From: Trichoplax sp. H2
Taxonomy: Eukaryota > Placozoa > Uniplacotomia > Trichoplacea
Length of the DNA: 64,000 bases
Assembly: GCA_003344405.1 (NCBI GenBank)
Contig: NOWV01000069.1
Coordinates: 248,001 to 312,000, forward strand
Direction: 5' to 3'
Under the pieces are notes generated by a model. It saw nothing but the letters and a program-made list of their open reading frames with translations. It did not search any database and had not been told where the DNA came from. The translations under genes were made by a program, and so were the position numbers. Positions 26,407 through 45,134 of this stretch are shown piece after piece (position 1 is the stretch's first letter; the number at the start of each line of letters is the position of its first letter).

Positions 26407-28111
26407 GATGAGGAGATTCTAGTCAAGGATGTAGTCCACGTCTACTATTGAATCCGCTGGCTGACTTGACAATTTGATTAATCCTAGAGGGAGATTTCTC
26501 AATTTAGCTTAGTTTCCAATGTACTTTTCTACTCGATTAGACTCTGCAAGATGACTGGATTTCAGCTAAGGCAACAGCTGGGAAAACGAGGTCCCAACCA
26601 GGCCAGCAAAGAATCAGCCCAAAAGGCCTTGGACTTTCAATGCTTACAGTCGCCATAGTTGCTACTGTATTGCGCGCGGTCAGGAGTTACTGGACACTAA
26701 GTTATTATGAAAAATGGATTAGTCTCGGTTAGCAAGGGTTATTACTCACTTATGTGGGTTGGGTGGAGGCATGCGCCATACAGTACGGTCTTGTAGAGCA
26801 CTTTAGCGCATGCGTTGATTTCGATTGGGTAAAATGGTGGCCAGCAGGTTGGCTGGCGATGGAGGCTGAAAGTGCTTCAAAGTATACAGGCCTACGAGAT
26901 ATTTCCTGATACTTATAATGTAGATACTCGTATATTACATCCAATTTATCAAGTATAGAAATTAATGTTGGTAAACATTAGCCTATAGCCTATTACGAAT
27001 TAATATACGCTAGAATGTTCCCCGTGGCGCATAATTAGATATGGAATGATTCTTCGATATGAAATGTAAAATAGCAAATCGATAAACAGAACTGCAATAG
27101 TTCATTGCTAGAGAATGGTTTCGCTATAATCATCTTGATATTGAATCTGACAGAAATATCAATTGAATGGGGAAGTCAGTGCCGTGAAGATGATCTAATC
27201 GCAACGGTACACTATTGGCCTTGTTTGCGCTTTTTATGCCCTTAGATAACGAAAAATTCAGTCATAAGAGTACAAGGTTTATAGCACCAATGGGAAATGT
27301 TTCGCTACGTACATGAATTTAACAGATAGATAAGCAGAACCACTATATATAATCATAATTTCTCGGAGAATTTGTTCGCTATAAATTTGATATTTAGTTC
27401 TGACTAAATTTCAATTTGACGCTACTTTTATCTAATATGAGCTTTGAAGTTGCTTTATGCGCGTAAATGAATCATATACGTATAAAGGCATGTGCAACCA
27501 CTGGCATTGGAATTTGATCATACAGAATTCACGGATCGATGTAAAAAATTTACTGCAAATTAAAGGGTGTACTAAGGATCTTTCCCTTTATCGTCTTCGT
27601 ACTTGATCCAGACCTTATTCCATCTGCTGACATGGAAAGAATATAATCACAAGCGGAAACCAAAATAGATGAAAGTTTTTCAATAATGCAATAACGAAGC
27701 TTATAGCCAATTAGGCCCTAATACGTGTTTCTACAATTTTATTGGTATATACTGTAGCTTGCTACTGCAAATAAAAGCTTTTAAAATATACAGTAAGAGG
27801 CAATATAGAATTGTATTAAATGCTATAGTTCGTAATATCTCTTATTATAATTATCATCTTCAAAAATGACTATACATCAAAACCGATACTTGTATTTCAC
27901 AAATTATAGCGTTGCTGCTTAGAATCAGTTTTACTACAAAAGCGTAGTCTACGTATGTAAGACGACTGTAGTGTAAACGCTCTTCGTTAATGACCCTTAT
28001 TCTTCCTATTGATCGCAAAGTCAAAGTAATAATTATTATTATGATTTGTGTTATTAAATTACAATCGTTATACCCGTATGATGCTTTAAGAATAGTAGTA
28101 AGATAGACAGC
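26407..28111. other. Intergenic, 5' flank of ABHD18 and 3' flank of KIF3A
   Basis: No gene recognised. A GC-richer patch at about 26560-26910 lies 150-500 bp upstream of the ABHD18 start and may be its promoter. It includes one short GTAC word near 26780. A 64-codon minus frame there (26750-26944) looks non-coding. The rest is AT-rich. Confidence 0.4.
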
Positions 28112-33828
<5,717 letters not shown>

Positions 33829-34317
33829 TTTCAACAGATTAGTCCTTCCTTGAGTGGCGGCAAGTTTAGGGGTATTACCGTGAAGCTACAACTGAATATA
33901 AAAATTTAAAATATATAAGAAATTGCTTCCCCTGGAAGCTAAATTAAAATAGGATGGTTTTAGGCCAATGGAATGTTATCCAATTTTGAATCAACATATC
34001 TAAGGATACATCGAATGACATTGAGTGGCGATACTGTACAACGCTAGCGTAGTACAGTATCGAAATGGTATGGCGCATCAAAGCACAATCGTACCTCTGC
34101 TTGTCGACTGTATGATAACCTCTTGCTGCTACTGTACTACAATGTAGTACCGTCACTTTTAATAACAACTTTAATGTTATGAACTTTAATATTATGAATA
34201 TTTAATTGAGCCTGGAGTACTAGAAAGGAGACGACTAACTACTGGCCTTGGTTCTTGTGATCTATGTTCAAAATAGTTTGATAAGTTGGTGGTCACCGAG
34301 TCGCCCTATTCAGAAGC
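33829..34317. other. Upstream flank of KIF3A with GTAC repeats
   Basis: 5' flank of KIF3A. GTAC-type words start at about 34030 (GATACTGTACAACG) and 34130-34150, about 200-320 bp from the KIF3A ATG. The minus frame at 33944-34168 is a repeat by-product. Confidence 0.5.
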
Positions 34318-35708
34318 TTGTTGACTCTGGTGTACATTTGAAATACCGTTTCCAAGATACGATTGAAGACGATCGTCAGCGCTACTACAGTACTATGCCA
34401 GTGTACAGTGTACAGTACTGTCGATGAGACACTATCTACTGTAGTGTAGTCTTGGAGGCCACGAAGTCTGTGCCCAATACGGCTGTACCATACAGTGTAC
34501 AGTACAAAGCTGTACTGCTCGTATTTACTGTACTGTACTGTACACTGTACACTGTACATTACAGTACTGTACAGTTCGTACTAATCCAGTACAGTACTGT
34601 ACAGTTCAGTTCATACTAGTCCAGTACAGTACTGTACAGTTCATATTAATCCAGTACAGTCCAGTACAGTACAAAACAGCACAGTAGTCCTGGAGTCCAC
34701 AGAGTCCGTGCCCTGTACGGCTGTAGCATACAATGTACAGTACAAAGTTGTACTGTTAGTATTTACTGTACAGTACAGTACAGTACATACAGTACAGTAC
34801 AGTTATTATTTTCTGTACTGTGTACAGTACTATACACTGTACACTGTACAATACAATGGTGTACTGTTACTATTGACTGTACTGTACACTACAGTAGAGT
34901 TCATACTAATCCAGTACAGTACAGTACAGCACAATACAGTACAATACACTACAGTAGTCCTAGAGTCCACGAAGTCCGTGCCTTGTACGGCTGTACCATA
35001 CAGTGTACAGTACAATGTTGTACTGTTACTATTTTCTGTACTGTACACTGTACACTGTACAATACAATGTTGTACTGTTACTATTGACTGTACTGTACAC
35101 TACAGTAGAACTCATACGAATCCAGTCTAGTAGTACTACTACTAGTATACTAGTAATACTAGTAATACCGTTTCCAAGATACCATTATTTTTAGAGACGA
35201 TCGTAAGCGTTGCTACAGTACAATATGCCAGTGTACAGTGTACAGTACTGTCGATGAGACACTATCTACTGTAGTGTAGTCCCACAGTCCGTCCAGTCCG
35301 TGTCCCTGTACCATACTGTACTAGTACTGTAGTAGTCCCTGCTGCTGTACTGTACTGGGGGAAAAGGATTCGATCATCAATATTCGTCAGCAACGTCATG
35401 GACGACGTCTCCAATTCCAACACCGTTAATGGCGCTGTTTACTGTGTCTTACTGATCGTCCGATGGTTGCCTGTTGGCTTCATTCAAGCGCTATTAATTT
35501 GGTCTTACTACGTATACTTATTTATCATATGTTTTGGAGGTAAGTTGTACATTGATTCTTGTCCAATGTCCTTCTTGCTAAGTGATACCCATGATTTATT
35601 CACTCTTTGTATATATATATAACAGTCATCAGTAGTCTTGAGTCCAACATACTAACGTTATAGATCAACGTTTTACTGTAGTCTACTTTCCTTTAGACAC
35701 TATTTCTC
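34318..35708. repeat. First copy of a duplicated 1.3-1.4 kb block rich in GTAC palindromes
   Basis: Starts CTTGTTGACTCTGGTGTACA and ends TTTAGACACTATTTCTC at the assembly gap. It is nearly identical, with small indels, to 35743-37044. Inside it are dense self-complementary words (GTACAGTACTGTAC), a nested duplication of about 250-300 bp (blocks starting AGTAGTCCTGGAGTCCAC near 34683 and AGTAGTCCTAGAGTCCAC near 34954), and a copy of the first ZDHHC exon (35398-35539). The many open frames translating as VQYSTV-like strings are repeat by-products. Confidence 0.85.
35398..35539 (+). pseudogene. Duplicated first coding exon of the ZDHHC gene (or alternative first exon)
   Basis: A 142-bp copy of the ZDHHC first exon (36734-36875) with intact ATG, full open frame, identical length and phase, and the same GTAAGT donor. 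I see only two base differences in the coding part. Both change amino acids (residue 6 Asn versus Asp, and SYYV versus SYYA). It could splice to the same downstream exons and act as an alternative first exon with its own upstream region. It could be a non-functional duplicate. Or it could be the other allele placed in tandem by the assembler, since a 20-N gap separates the copies. Confidence 0.7.
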
Positions 35709-35728
35709 NNNNNNNNNNNNNNNNNNNN
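35709..35728. other. Assembly gap (20 N)
   Basis: Exactly 20 Ns between the two copies of the duplicated block. The order and real distance of the copies are therefore not proven by the sequence. The 18 bp just after the gap (ACGGCTGCGAGCAGTACT) do not belong to the duplicated block and match the minisatellite locus (for example near 44053). Confidence 0.98.
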
Positions 35729-37044
35729 ACGGCTGCGAGCAGTACTTGTTGACTCTGGTGTACATTTGAAATACCGTTTCCAAGATACGATTGAAGACGA
35801 TCGTAAGCGCTACTACAGTACTATGCCAGTGTACAGTGTACAGTACTGTCGATGAGACACTATTTACTGTAGCGTAGTCTTGGAGTCCATGAAGTCTGTG
35901 CCTAATACGGCTGTACCATACAATGTACAGTACAAAGCTGTACTGCTCGTATTTACTATACTGTACACTGTACACTGTACATTACAGTACTGTACAGTTC
36001 ATACTAATCCAGTACAGTACTGTACACTGTACTGTACACTCATCCTAGTCCAGTACAATACTGTACAGTTCATATTAATCCAGTACAGTACAGTACAGTA
36101 CAAAACAGTACAGTAGTCCTGGAGTCCACGAAGTCCGTGCCCTGTACGGCTGTAGCATATAATGTACAGTACAAAGTTGTACTGTTAATATTTACTGTAC
36201 TGTACACTGTACACTGTACACTAAGTACTGTACAGTACACTGTACAGTACAGTACAGCACAACACAGTACAGTATATAATACAGTACAGTAGTCCTAGAG
36301 TCCACGAAGTCCGTGCCTTGTACGGCTGTACCATACAGTGTACAGTACAATGTTGTACTGCTACTATTTTCTGTACTGTACACTGTACACTGTACAATAC
36401 AATGTTATACTGTTACTATTGACTGTACTGTACACTACAGTAGAGCTCATACGAATCCAGTATAGTAGTACTACTACTAGTATACTAGTAATACTAGTAA
36501 TACCGTTTCCAAGATACCATTATTTTTAGAGACGATCGTAAGCGCTGCTACAGTACAATATGCCAGTGTACAGTGTACAGTACTGTCGATGAGACACTAT
36601 CTACTGTAGTGTAGTCCTACAGTCCATCAAGTCCGTGCCCCCTGTACCATACAGTACTAGTACTGTAGTAGTCCCTGCTACTGTACTGTACTGGGGGAAA
36701 AGGATTCGATCATCAATATTTGTGAGCAACGTCATGGACGACGTCTCCGATTCCAACACCGTTAATGGCGCTGTTTACTGTGTCTTACTGATCGTCCGAT
36801 GGTTGCCTGTTGGCTTCATTCAAGCGCTATTAATTTGGTCTTACTACGCATACTTATTTATCATATGTTTTGGAGGTAAGTTGTACATTGATTCTTGTCC
36901 AATGTCCTTCTTGCTAAGTGATACCCATGATTTATTCACTCTTTGTATATATATATAACAGTCATCAGTAGTCTTGAGTCCAACATACTAACGTTATAGA
37001 TCAACGTTTTACTGTAGTCTACTTTCCTTTAGACACTATTTCTC
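35729..37044. repeat. Second copy of the duplicated GTAC-rich block
   Basis: From about 35747 (CTTGTTGACTCTGGTGTACA) to about 37044 (CTTTAGACACTATTTCTC) this repeats 34318-35708. The first copy has about 80-100 bp more internal GTAC sequence. This copy carries the ZDHHC first exon that is contiguous with the rest of that gene. Open frames of VQYSTV type are by-products. Confidence 0.85.
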
Positions 37045-40000
37045 TATCACAGTCTCACCGTTTGTCATGCAGTGGGAAATACTAAACTCTCTGATTTATA
37101 ACTATAGCCATTACAGACTAGTAATAAACTATAGAGTACAGCACAGCGCTTTCAAGTAGGATTGTACCATGGACAGTACAGTAATTAGATAGCGATCAAT
37201 AATCCACTACTCTCCTTATAAAATCTTTAGCCTTACTTTATAAAGTGAATCAAAGGATAACCTTTTTGCTTGAGCAGTCCCTGACTCTACTGTATACCGT
37301 ACAATCGATGTCTAATAGTGTTAGAAGATCGTAAGTAGGGTTTCGCTTCTAGCAAACCACACGACTATGTCATGACTACAATTGAGTTTTACAGTTGGTC
37401 AATATGAATTCTCCCAATAATCTTATTCGAGGTTGTGTTCCTACTACCAAGTAGTACCAACTACAAGGACAGTTCTAGAACTGACGTTTTAGTCAAGTGT
37501 AAGCACTCATTTTACTTTAAATAAAGCCAATCAACAAGCAATCGATAACATGATTGATGCTACTACAGTACAAGTTTTCCATTACCGTATGTTGACACCG
37601 GCAAAGTCCGTTCATGGATTTGATACTCATTCAATCTCTTGTAGGGACTTGAGTAGAGGTACCGCAATTCTACGCGTTATAATTCTGAGAGTTGAAGTAT
37701 AGTAATACATCCTAGGCACAGCAGTTGTAATTCATTATATCTATATTATTGGTAGTAACAGACTGTTGTGCATTTTACGTTGACGAGATTTTGCCTTCAA
37801 TATCATTTTATACCCACCTGTGATAAAGTGTCTTCAAAATAATAAAACAAATACTACAGTTTCTTATCAACTTTTCTCTACTACTTAAATTAGCTTCGTC
37901 GTACAATTACCAAGGACTATCTAGCTGTAATCACAATATTACAATCAAAAATTAAAAATCACGTATTTTTTCCCACAATCCCATCATTTTAATCTTAAGC
38001 CATTTTAGGGCTGCATTACACGAGCATAAATTGGACAAAAAGTTACTTTTCACTCTAGAATACGATATACTTCATGATACAATATACTGGTACTAATATC
38101 AATCAGCAGTACAGCATAAAGGAATTGTTATCGGATTAAAATTACAGGCATAACTTTATACTGTCTAATACTTTCGTTTCTTCTTATCTTCTCTACCACG
38201 TAGGCTATGTTCACCCAATAGCTTTGAAAGGTAAATTTTGCTACAACAATCATCATATGAGATCTACGATTATTTAATATACATGGTGTTCTAGTGATAC
38301 GGTCATATACTGTTTTAAATGAATAAGGAAGAATTAATGATGTAATGATTGGATTGCATAGCATCATAGCAAGATTGAAAACTAGTTAGCAATTTCTTTT
38401 AAATTTGATTACTTGCCCGTATGATTGCTTGATACATAAGTAAATCACCTGTATCCTCGGACAGATCAATTCTCATCGGCTTTTCACATCTTTTGTTATC
38501 AGCTTAATTAATAACCATTTATTATTATCATCATGTCCAGGTTATATAATTGCTTCTATGACCAGTAGATTCTAGTATCATTCTTGTTTACGTTGAGTTT
38601 GAATAAATGTTCAATAGTAATTTTTTAGTATTCTATGCCAATACTGACTATGCCTCATTCATTTGAATTTCAGTTATTTTTGCAGTCCTATACAATATTT
38701 TATTTTTCCTCTTGCAATGGTCATATCTCAAATGTATCTTAACTGAACATCAAAACGTTCCGGAATCGGTAATTCTAACTGATTGTTTAATTCCTGTAAT
38801 GCATTCTGGTATTTCGTTATAAGTGTCTTTATCGTATCATCACTACTGCATTGATATGATTATTTTTATGCGTATATTCTTTAATATTGATATGTTTTGG
38901 CTACTAGTTCGAATTAACTGCTGATGAGTGTCTGAGCTTAAACGACGTAAGTGAGCCTATTTTGCTCTAAATTTCAGCTTAGTAATGTGTGACTAAGATT
39001 ATGCAGTAATTAGATGTATCTTGGCTTAAGCTGTTGATAACTCTTATATTCACAATTTTTGGATTCATTTCTTAAATACTAAAATTATGTTACTTATACT
39101 ACTCTTGTTACAATTAGATGTTAACGTACACTTAATAACTGTAAATATAGCTCATAGTGTTCACATGCCTCAACTTATGCAATCATCAGCCCAATTTACT
39201 ATTAGTAAATATACAGTGTTTATAAAGAGAAAGTACGTAGATTAGGCAATATCACAAATGAATACGAGTAGGCAAGGTATTCATTAGTTAACGTATGATC
39301 CTATTTTTATTTTATAAAGTCGAAAGAGGAACAGCAGCGAGTTACGGAAGAACTATCAACGAAATTACCAGTTCACTGTCGTGACAGAGAAAAATGTAAG
39401 CATACTGGCTATTTGTGTAACGATTTAATCAAATCCGTAAATTCACTTAAGAACAAAAAATTGTCAATATTGGTAATTTTATAGTGGTAAGATGGTGTCC
39501 CATGTGTAACATTGTTAAACCAGATCGCTGCCATCATTGCTCAATATGCAACAAGTATGTTGATAAATTGGTTGGGTATAATATTACCATTATTAGATAA
39601 ATTGTTGGAACCGATTCTGTGTATACCATTTATTTCTATTGCTTTCCTCAAATAACATAAGTTCTTTTCTGCCCTGTAGGTGTATTATGAAGATGGATCA
39701 TCATTGCCCATGGTTAATATCAATTTGTTTTAATTTTCGCGATATGTGAATTTACCTTTTTGTACTTGGACGCACAATTTCTGTACAGACTCGGATAATT
39801 TATAAGAGATTATGTTGCTTTCAATTTTATCCAGGGTAAACAATTGTGTGGGATTCGCAAACTATAAGTATTTCCTGGTATTTCTTTTCCATGCGTGTTT
39901 ACTGACGTTCTACCTTGCATTTAGTGTTTTGCCCTATTTTATTATTGCTTGGAATGTACGTACTGCCACCTACCTAATAATCGACTGATTGTTACTTTCT

Positions 40001-40724
40001 TATGAAATGTTATCTTTACAATAGCTTTCTTGCTCTTTTCCCACTGTAATCTAGGATCGTAACTCCCCAATAGCGGATAAAATTCAGATAATCTTTCTCT
40101 TTATTATGTCGGCTGCATTCGGTGTTAGTGTGTGTGTCTTGCTTCTTTATCATATTGCTTTAGTGGCAAATAATCGGAGCACTTTAGGTTTGAAATGTTA
40201 TATTGATGATTTTTTCGTAATTGAAAGATAGTATCAATGCTAATTCATATTCTAATGTGTTCGAAACGTAGAAGCATCTCGCCATACAGTATTCGATTAT
40301 GGGATTGATGCAAATGGATTTTTTATCGGTTATAAAAATAATTTTATGGAGGTTTTTGGCAAAAAGAAATGGTTATGGTGTCTACCAGTTTGGACAAGGT
40401 AAGTTAGCAATGCATTGCTCTACTTAGGGGGCATGTTTATTTGGAGATGTTGTAGAATAGGTATAAAGTCTCTTATGAAAATTGACAGCCTTTTCTAATC
40501 GATCTGTAATGTTATGTGATTGTCCTATCATTTATAGCGTTGGAAATGGCTTTTCCTACCCTCTTAGAATATCTACTCTACACGGATTGGAATCTGGAAT
40601 AGGAGAGAGAAGGCATTTAGTTTGTCCTGACACTCATAGGTACTGTTTCGAATCTGGTGATGAAGAAATAAATGACGCTTCTAAAGATTCTGCCAACAAT
40701 AGTAACATTGAACCAAAGTCATAA
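36734..40724 (+). CDS. DHHC protein S-acyltransferase, ZDHHC2/15/20 type (340 aa)
   Basis: Ten coding exons: 36734-36875, 38674-38768, 38908-38946, 39320-39395, 39485-39554, 39680-39712, 39835-39955, 40055-40187, 40272-40398, 40538-40724. All are in phase and include microexons of 39 and 33 nt. The protein transfers palmitate from palmitoyl-CoA to cysteines of membrane proteins at the Golgi or plasma membrane. Membrane segments: two near the N-terminus (about residues 14-46 and 49-70) and two after the catalytic loop (in exons 7 and 8). The zinc-binding Cys-rich loop starts at WCPMC (121-125), continues with DRCHHCSIC (131-139) and ends in DHHCPW, with the catalytic DHHC at 147-150. The loop is followed by VNNCVGFANYKYF. 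The TTxE motif reads STLE (234-237). The cytosolic end has VFGKKKWLWCLPVW and a charged, Asn/Ser-rich tail. Length is like human ZDHHC15 (337). Intron 1 is 1.8 kb. Exon 1 has an upstream duplicate. Confidence 0.93.
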
Positions 40725-41625
40725 TTGATCCATTTTTGTTAGTTATAACATTATTATTAACACTGAATCGATACATTTTTCTACTTTAAATGACTCTGTA
40801 GTGTTGATACTCTCAAGGGCTTGAAGCCCATCATTACGTTAAGACTAGCTATGACTACTGGCATCTTTTAATTCATTCTTTACCGCAGCATTTATGTAGA
40901 AAGAGTAAGGATTCTTTTTTAAGTTATCTACAAATGATACGGTAGCAGCAAAGTTAATACTTGTTTGATTTATTATTATCACGTCGTTGTAGGTGTTATT
41001 ATGTAATTGATCATGTATTATTGATCTTTTTTTGATGTAACAACTCAAGTATTTTTAAAACTTTGCACTATGCAATCATCATTCAATTAGTTATACAAGA
41101 GTTGAATAACTCCTGCACTATATGCTAGGCCTCACAAAGAGTTATAACGACAGCTTTAGTTTTTATTTAGGGTCAATAGATAGAAACTTTGTAATAACCA
41201 AAATGTATTCTTTCTAGGAATTCGTAAACATGTTAATAATCAAATTATATATAAATATATATATATATATATAGTTATGCTTGTATATGTAGATAAGTGT
41301 ATACTATGTAACTGTACATTTCATTTAATCTGCTTTATGCATGTTTAGATGTATCACTTTTGACAAGTCTACAATATCGCATTGCAAACGAATTCCTTAC
41401 TCTGCTTTAACTATCACTGAGCTATTATGTAGATAAAACGGATCACTGATCCGATGAAGCAATCGCGCATGATTGCAACTGCTTACACAATAGCTTTATC
41501 GCTATTTAATTTCATCATCGGATGTGGATAATTCCTAATTATAATTGACGCTAGCCTACTGATGATGTATTTAAGATACAGTTTGTATAATAAAAACATT
41601 ACGTTGTCTAAGATATGATTAAGAT
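40725..41625. other. Convergent intergenic region
   Basis: Lies between the 3' ends of ZDHHC (plus) and MCTS1 (minus). AT-rich, with a TA microsatellite at about 41247-41276. The 67-codon minus frame at 40845-41048 shows no recognisable domain. Nothing else is seen. Confidence 0.45.
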
Positions 41626-43321
41626 TTACTTTTCCAGTTCACTAACGTACCATAAGCCATCGCCTAAAAAGTGGATATTTTCTATCGCGATACCTTTGTT
41701 AATCTTAGCTCTGGAAAATTGAAAATTGAATTTCTTAGTTGCTCAATTACTCTAATAAACACGGTCAAGAGCCCTAAGCTGGATGGATTCTACAAGTAGA
41801 ACAATTTTAATACCGAGATTATACAGATAATGTCATATTTGCTTACATATTTTCAGACGATAGCTTCATCTTCCCTATACTGATTGCATGTTGTTTACCT
41901 TCAGCCATGACGGCCTTTATTTATTATAATGTCGCTAAAGATTTAATAACAAACATCACATTCTTGCAATTTGTTGTTGTATTTAATCTTAGATTATACA
42001 TCAATTTCACTACTATAAGAATAAAGCAGGAATTTATTACTATCACTCATTATGATATTACCCAATTATTTGTCATTTCGACTGGTAACAACTACATTAT
42101 GGTAGATTACGACTACGCCGGTGATCAAGTATTTATTAGTGGACTGGCCAGTCAATGAGCAAGAAATGTGAAAAATATGACATAGCTGAGCAACAAAGTC
42201 TAATCTTTTTAAACTGTAATCAATTTAGATAGCATCTCAGCTTATAAGCTATGTAAGATTAATAAGGATACAACTATTGTTTCTTCCTCCGTTGGAACCA
42301 TCTTTCCACCAGGGGAAGTTAATCCAGGGCACATGATATTTGCACCACTAAGGATAAACCTAATAGCCCCTCGATCCACTTGCTGCTGGGGGAGGATGAA
42401 GGGATCTAAACGGTTTATCGAGTTGTATGAAAGACTTTAGTGCAAGTTAAATTATCCTAAGGTCATTGAGTGTAAGAGTTAGTGAAAGTAATAGCTTGAT
42501 TATTCAAAAATTTCTGAATGTACACTTGTTTCAGCGAAGTCGGGCTGATTACTGGTCAAGCGTAATCAGCCAGTTCCAATCACAGGTAGTTGTAGTTTTT
42601 GCTAGCGTCATTATTGATTGATTGATTATGGCTGACGTAAATGGAAATAATTATAACTTACATTGATGTAAAAGTCTTAACGTTGGAAAGAAAGGGCCAT
42701 CACGTTGTCGAAAGAACAACAGCTTGGTATTAATGGATACAATTTCAATATGATCATGGCTGTAGTATAGAATCAAGAAACGTAGGACATCGAATTTAGA
42801 AAGAGTCAAAGCATGCCGGTAGTTTTATCTTGCAAGCACTACTGTAGCACTAAATATGTAATGATCCAATGATACTGACAGGATCAATCTCGCAGCAACA
42901 CTATTTTAAACAAATTTTGCAATATCATGACAACAGTAGGGAGGGTGCAATTAAGATTGAACATTTGCAAACATATCCTACGCATCGATGTATTCACCAT
43001 TTGACTAATATGAGCGCTGCTTTCTTGGGTAGAATATCATCGATGTAATCTTGTAAATCAGGAAACTGCTGTAAAACTTTGGCACGGATTCCACGTTGTA
43101 CGGAAGATTTCACTTGACTGGAACTAACGATATCTTGCTTAGAATCGAATCTAGAGTAGAATATAGATTGAAAGAGAAACAATCAATCATGAAAGCTGCA
43201 CTTGGAAAGTATTTGATTGATAGCTGGAAAAGGGAAGGATTGCACTTTTCAAATGATCTAGTCGATTGCAATACACTGTTATCCACTGGTGCATTCAGCA
43301 GTAAGCTTACTTTTTAAACAT
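41626..43321 (-). CDS. MCTS1: MCTS1 translation factor, PUA domain (182 aa)
   Basis: Six coding exons on the minus strand: 43311-43321, 42998-43150, 42662-42759, 42272-42405, 41847-41914, 41626-41710. Phases agree and the 182 residues match the 181 of human MCTS1. The first coding exon has 11 nt and restores the family start MFKKFD. Family blocks: [45 protein letters not shown], then the PUA domain [39 protein letters not shown] and [21 protein letters not shown]1 pairs with DENR and promotes reinitiation and recycling of 40S ribosomes. It is cytosolic. The gene is head-to-head with AKAP17A, with the minisatellite region between them. Confidence 0.95.
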
Positions 43322-43430
43322 GTTTGGTGGCCACTTTAAAAGTAGATCAGTATTGATTGGATTATCGAGTAAGATGTTGGATTAGAATCGTTGATATCAC
43401 GTCGAAGGTTAAGAATGGACGAAGAGGACC
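43322..43430. promoter_or_regulatory. Upstream flank of MCTS1 (promoter region inferred)
   Basis: Short unique stretch between the MCTS1 start codon and the first copy of the large repeat (starting near 43431). It must contain the 5'UTR and part of the promoter unless these lie inside the repeats. No TATA box or other element could be assigned. Confidence 0.3.
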
Positions 43431-43829
43431 AGTGTTGTCATGGCCTCGATGCAACTGTTCCATGCTGGTAGTGCAGTGCCATAGTGTACATGTACATGCA
43501 GTGGACAGCGAGTGGTGGAGGGTAGTCTACGCATACTCTACTCTACTCTACATGGACTCCAGTACTCCTTTATAGTGTTGTCTACCACTGGGTACAGTAC
43601 TGTACAGTGTACAGTGTAGCAGTCGGTTGGGATTGATATTACAAGAAATCAATTCTAGTATCAATCCCAACAGTGGCAAATCAGTAATTCATTCATTCTA
43701 AGGATTGATATTAGAATTCATTACTGATTTGCCACTGTTGGGATGCATATTGGAATGAATTGCTGATTTGCCACTGTTGGGATTGATATTAGAATGAATT
43801 GCTGAGTTGCCACTGTTGGGATTGATATT

Positions 43830-43849
43830 NNNNNNNNNNNNNNNNNNNN
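43830..43849. other. Assembly gap (20 N)
   Basis: Exactly 20 Ns between the first and second copies of the composite repeat. The first copy is therefore incomplete and array length is not reliable. Confidence 0.98.
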
Positions 43850-45114
43850 AGTGTTGTCATGGCCTCGATGCAACTGTTCCATGCTGGTAGTGCAGTGCCA
43901 TAGTGTACATGTACATGCAGTGGACAGCGAGTGGTGGAGGGTAGTCTACGCATACTCTACTCTACTCTACATGGACTCCAGTACTCCTTTATAGTGTTGT
44001 CTACCACTGGGTACAGTACTGTACAGTGTACAGTGTACAGTAGAAAGACAGCACGGCTGCGAGCAGTACTGTACACTGTAGCAGTCGGTTGGGATTGATA
44101 TTACAAGAAATCAATTCTAGTATCAATCCCAACAGTGGCAAATCAGTAATTCATTCATTCTAAGGATTGATATTAGAATTCATTACTGATTTGCCACTGT
44201 TGGGATGCATATTGGAATGAATTGCTGATTTGCCACTGTTGGGATTGATATTAGAATGAATTGCTGAGTTGCCACTGTTGGGATTGATATTGGAATGAAT
44301 TGCTGATTTGCCACTGTTGGGATTGATATTGGAATGAATTGCTGATTTGCCACTGTTGGGATGCATATTGGAATGAATTGCTGATTTGCCACTGTTGGGA
44401 TTGATATTGGAATGAATTGCTGATTTGCCACTGTTGGGATTGATATTAGAATGAATTGCTGAGTTGCCACTGTTGGGATGCATATTGGAATGAATTGCTG
44501 ATTTGCCACTGTTGGGATGCATATTGGAATGAATTGCTGATTTGCCACTGTTGGGATTGATATTAGAATGAATTGCTGATTTGCCACTGTTGGGATTGAT
44601 ATTAGAATGAATTGCTGAGTTGCCACTGTTGGGATTGATATTAGAATTCATTACTGATTTGCTACTGTTGGGATTGATATTACAATGAATTCTAGTATCA
44701 ATCCCAACAGTGGCAAATCAATAATTCATTCTAGGGATTGATATTAGAATTCATTACTGATTTGCCACTGTTGGGATCGATATTACAATGAATTCTAGTA
44801 TCAATCCCATCAGTGGCAAATCAGTAATGAACTCTAGGGATTGATACTAGAAGTCATTACTCATTTGCCACTGTATCATTTCAGAATTACAAATATGCCA
44901 TTGCCAATTTCAGGTATTTTACGAATATGCCATTGGAGAGTCATGACACGATCGACGCACTCTCAGTCCATGCCTATCACCATTTTTCCCCTAAGTTACA
45001 GTACTAGGTTGATACAGTGTGCAGTGCTACTGAGTTCACAGTGTTAGTACTGTAGATGACGCTAGACCAGCAGTTGGATATACTGTAGACTGCCTCGAAA
45101 TTCTACAGCAGAGT

Positions 45115-45134
45115 NNNNNNNNNNNNNNNNNNNN
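45115..45134. other. Assembly gap (20 N)
   Basis: Exactly 20 Ns between the second and third copies of the composite repeat, right after CTACAGCAGAGT. The third copy continues at the matching point (about 46786) into unique DNA. Confidence 0.98.

Noticed and set aside
34293-36529. Many frames translating to Tyr/Cys/Thr/Val-rich strings (VQYSTV, LYCTLY)
   Set aside because: These are translations of GTACAGTACTGTAC repeats, present on both strands and in several frames.
44160-44651. 163-codon minus frame with a perfect 13-residue periodic protein (INPNSGKSAIHSN type) and a second open frame over the same DNA
   Set aside because: The 39-bp minisatellite unit is divisible by three, so any frame without a stop in one unit stays open. 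Two frames are open at once, there is no splice or start context, and inverted copies interrupt the array.
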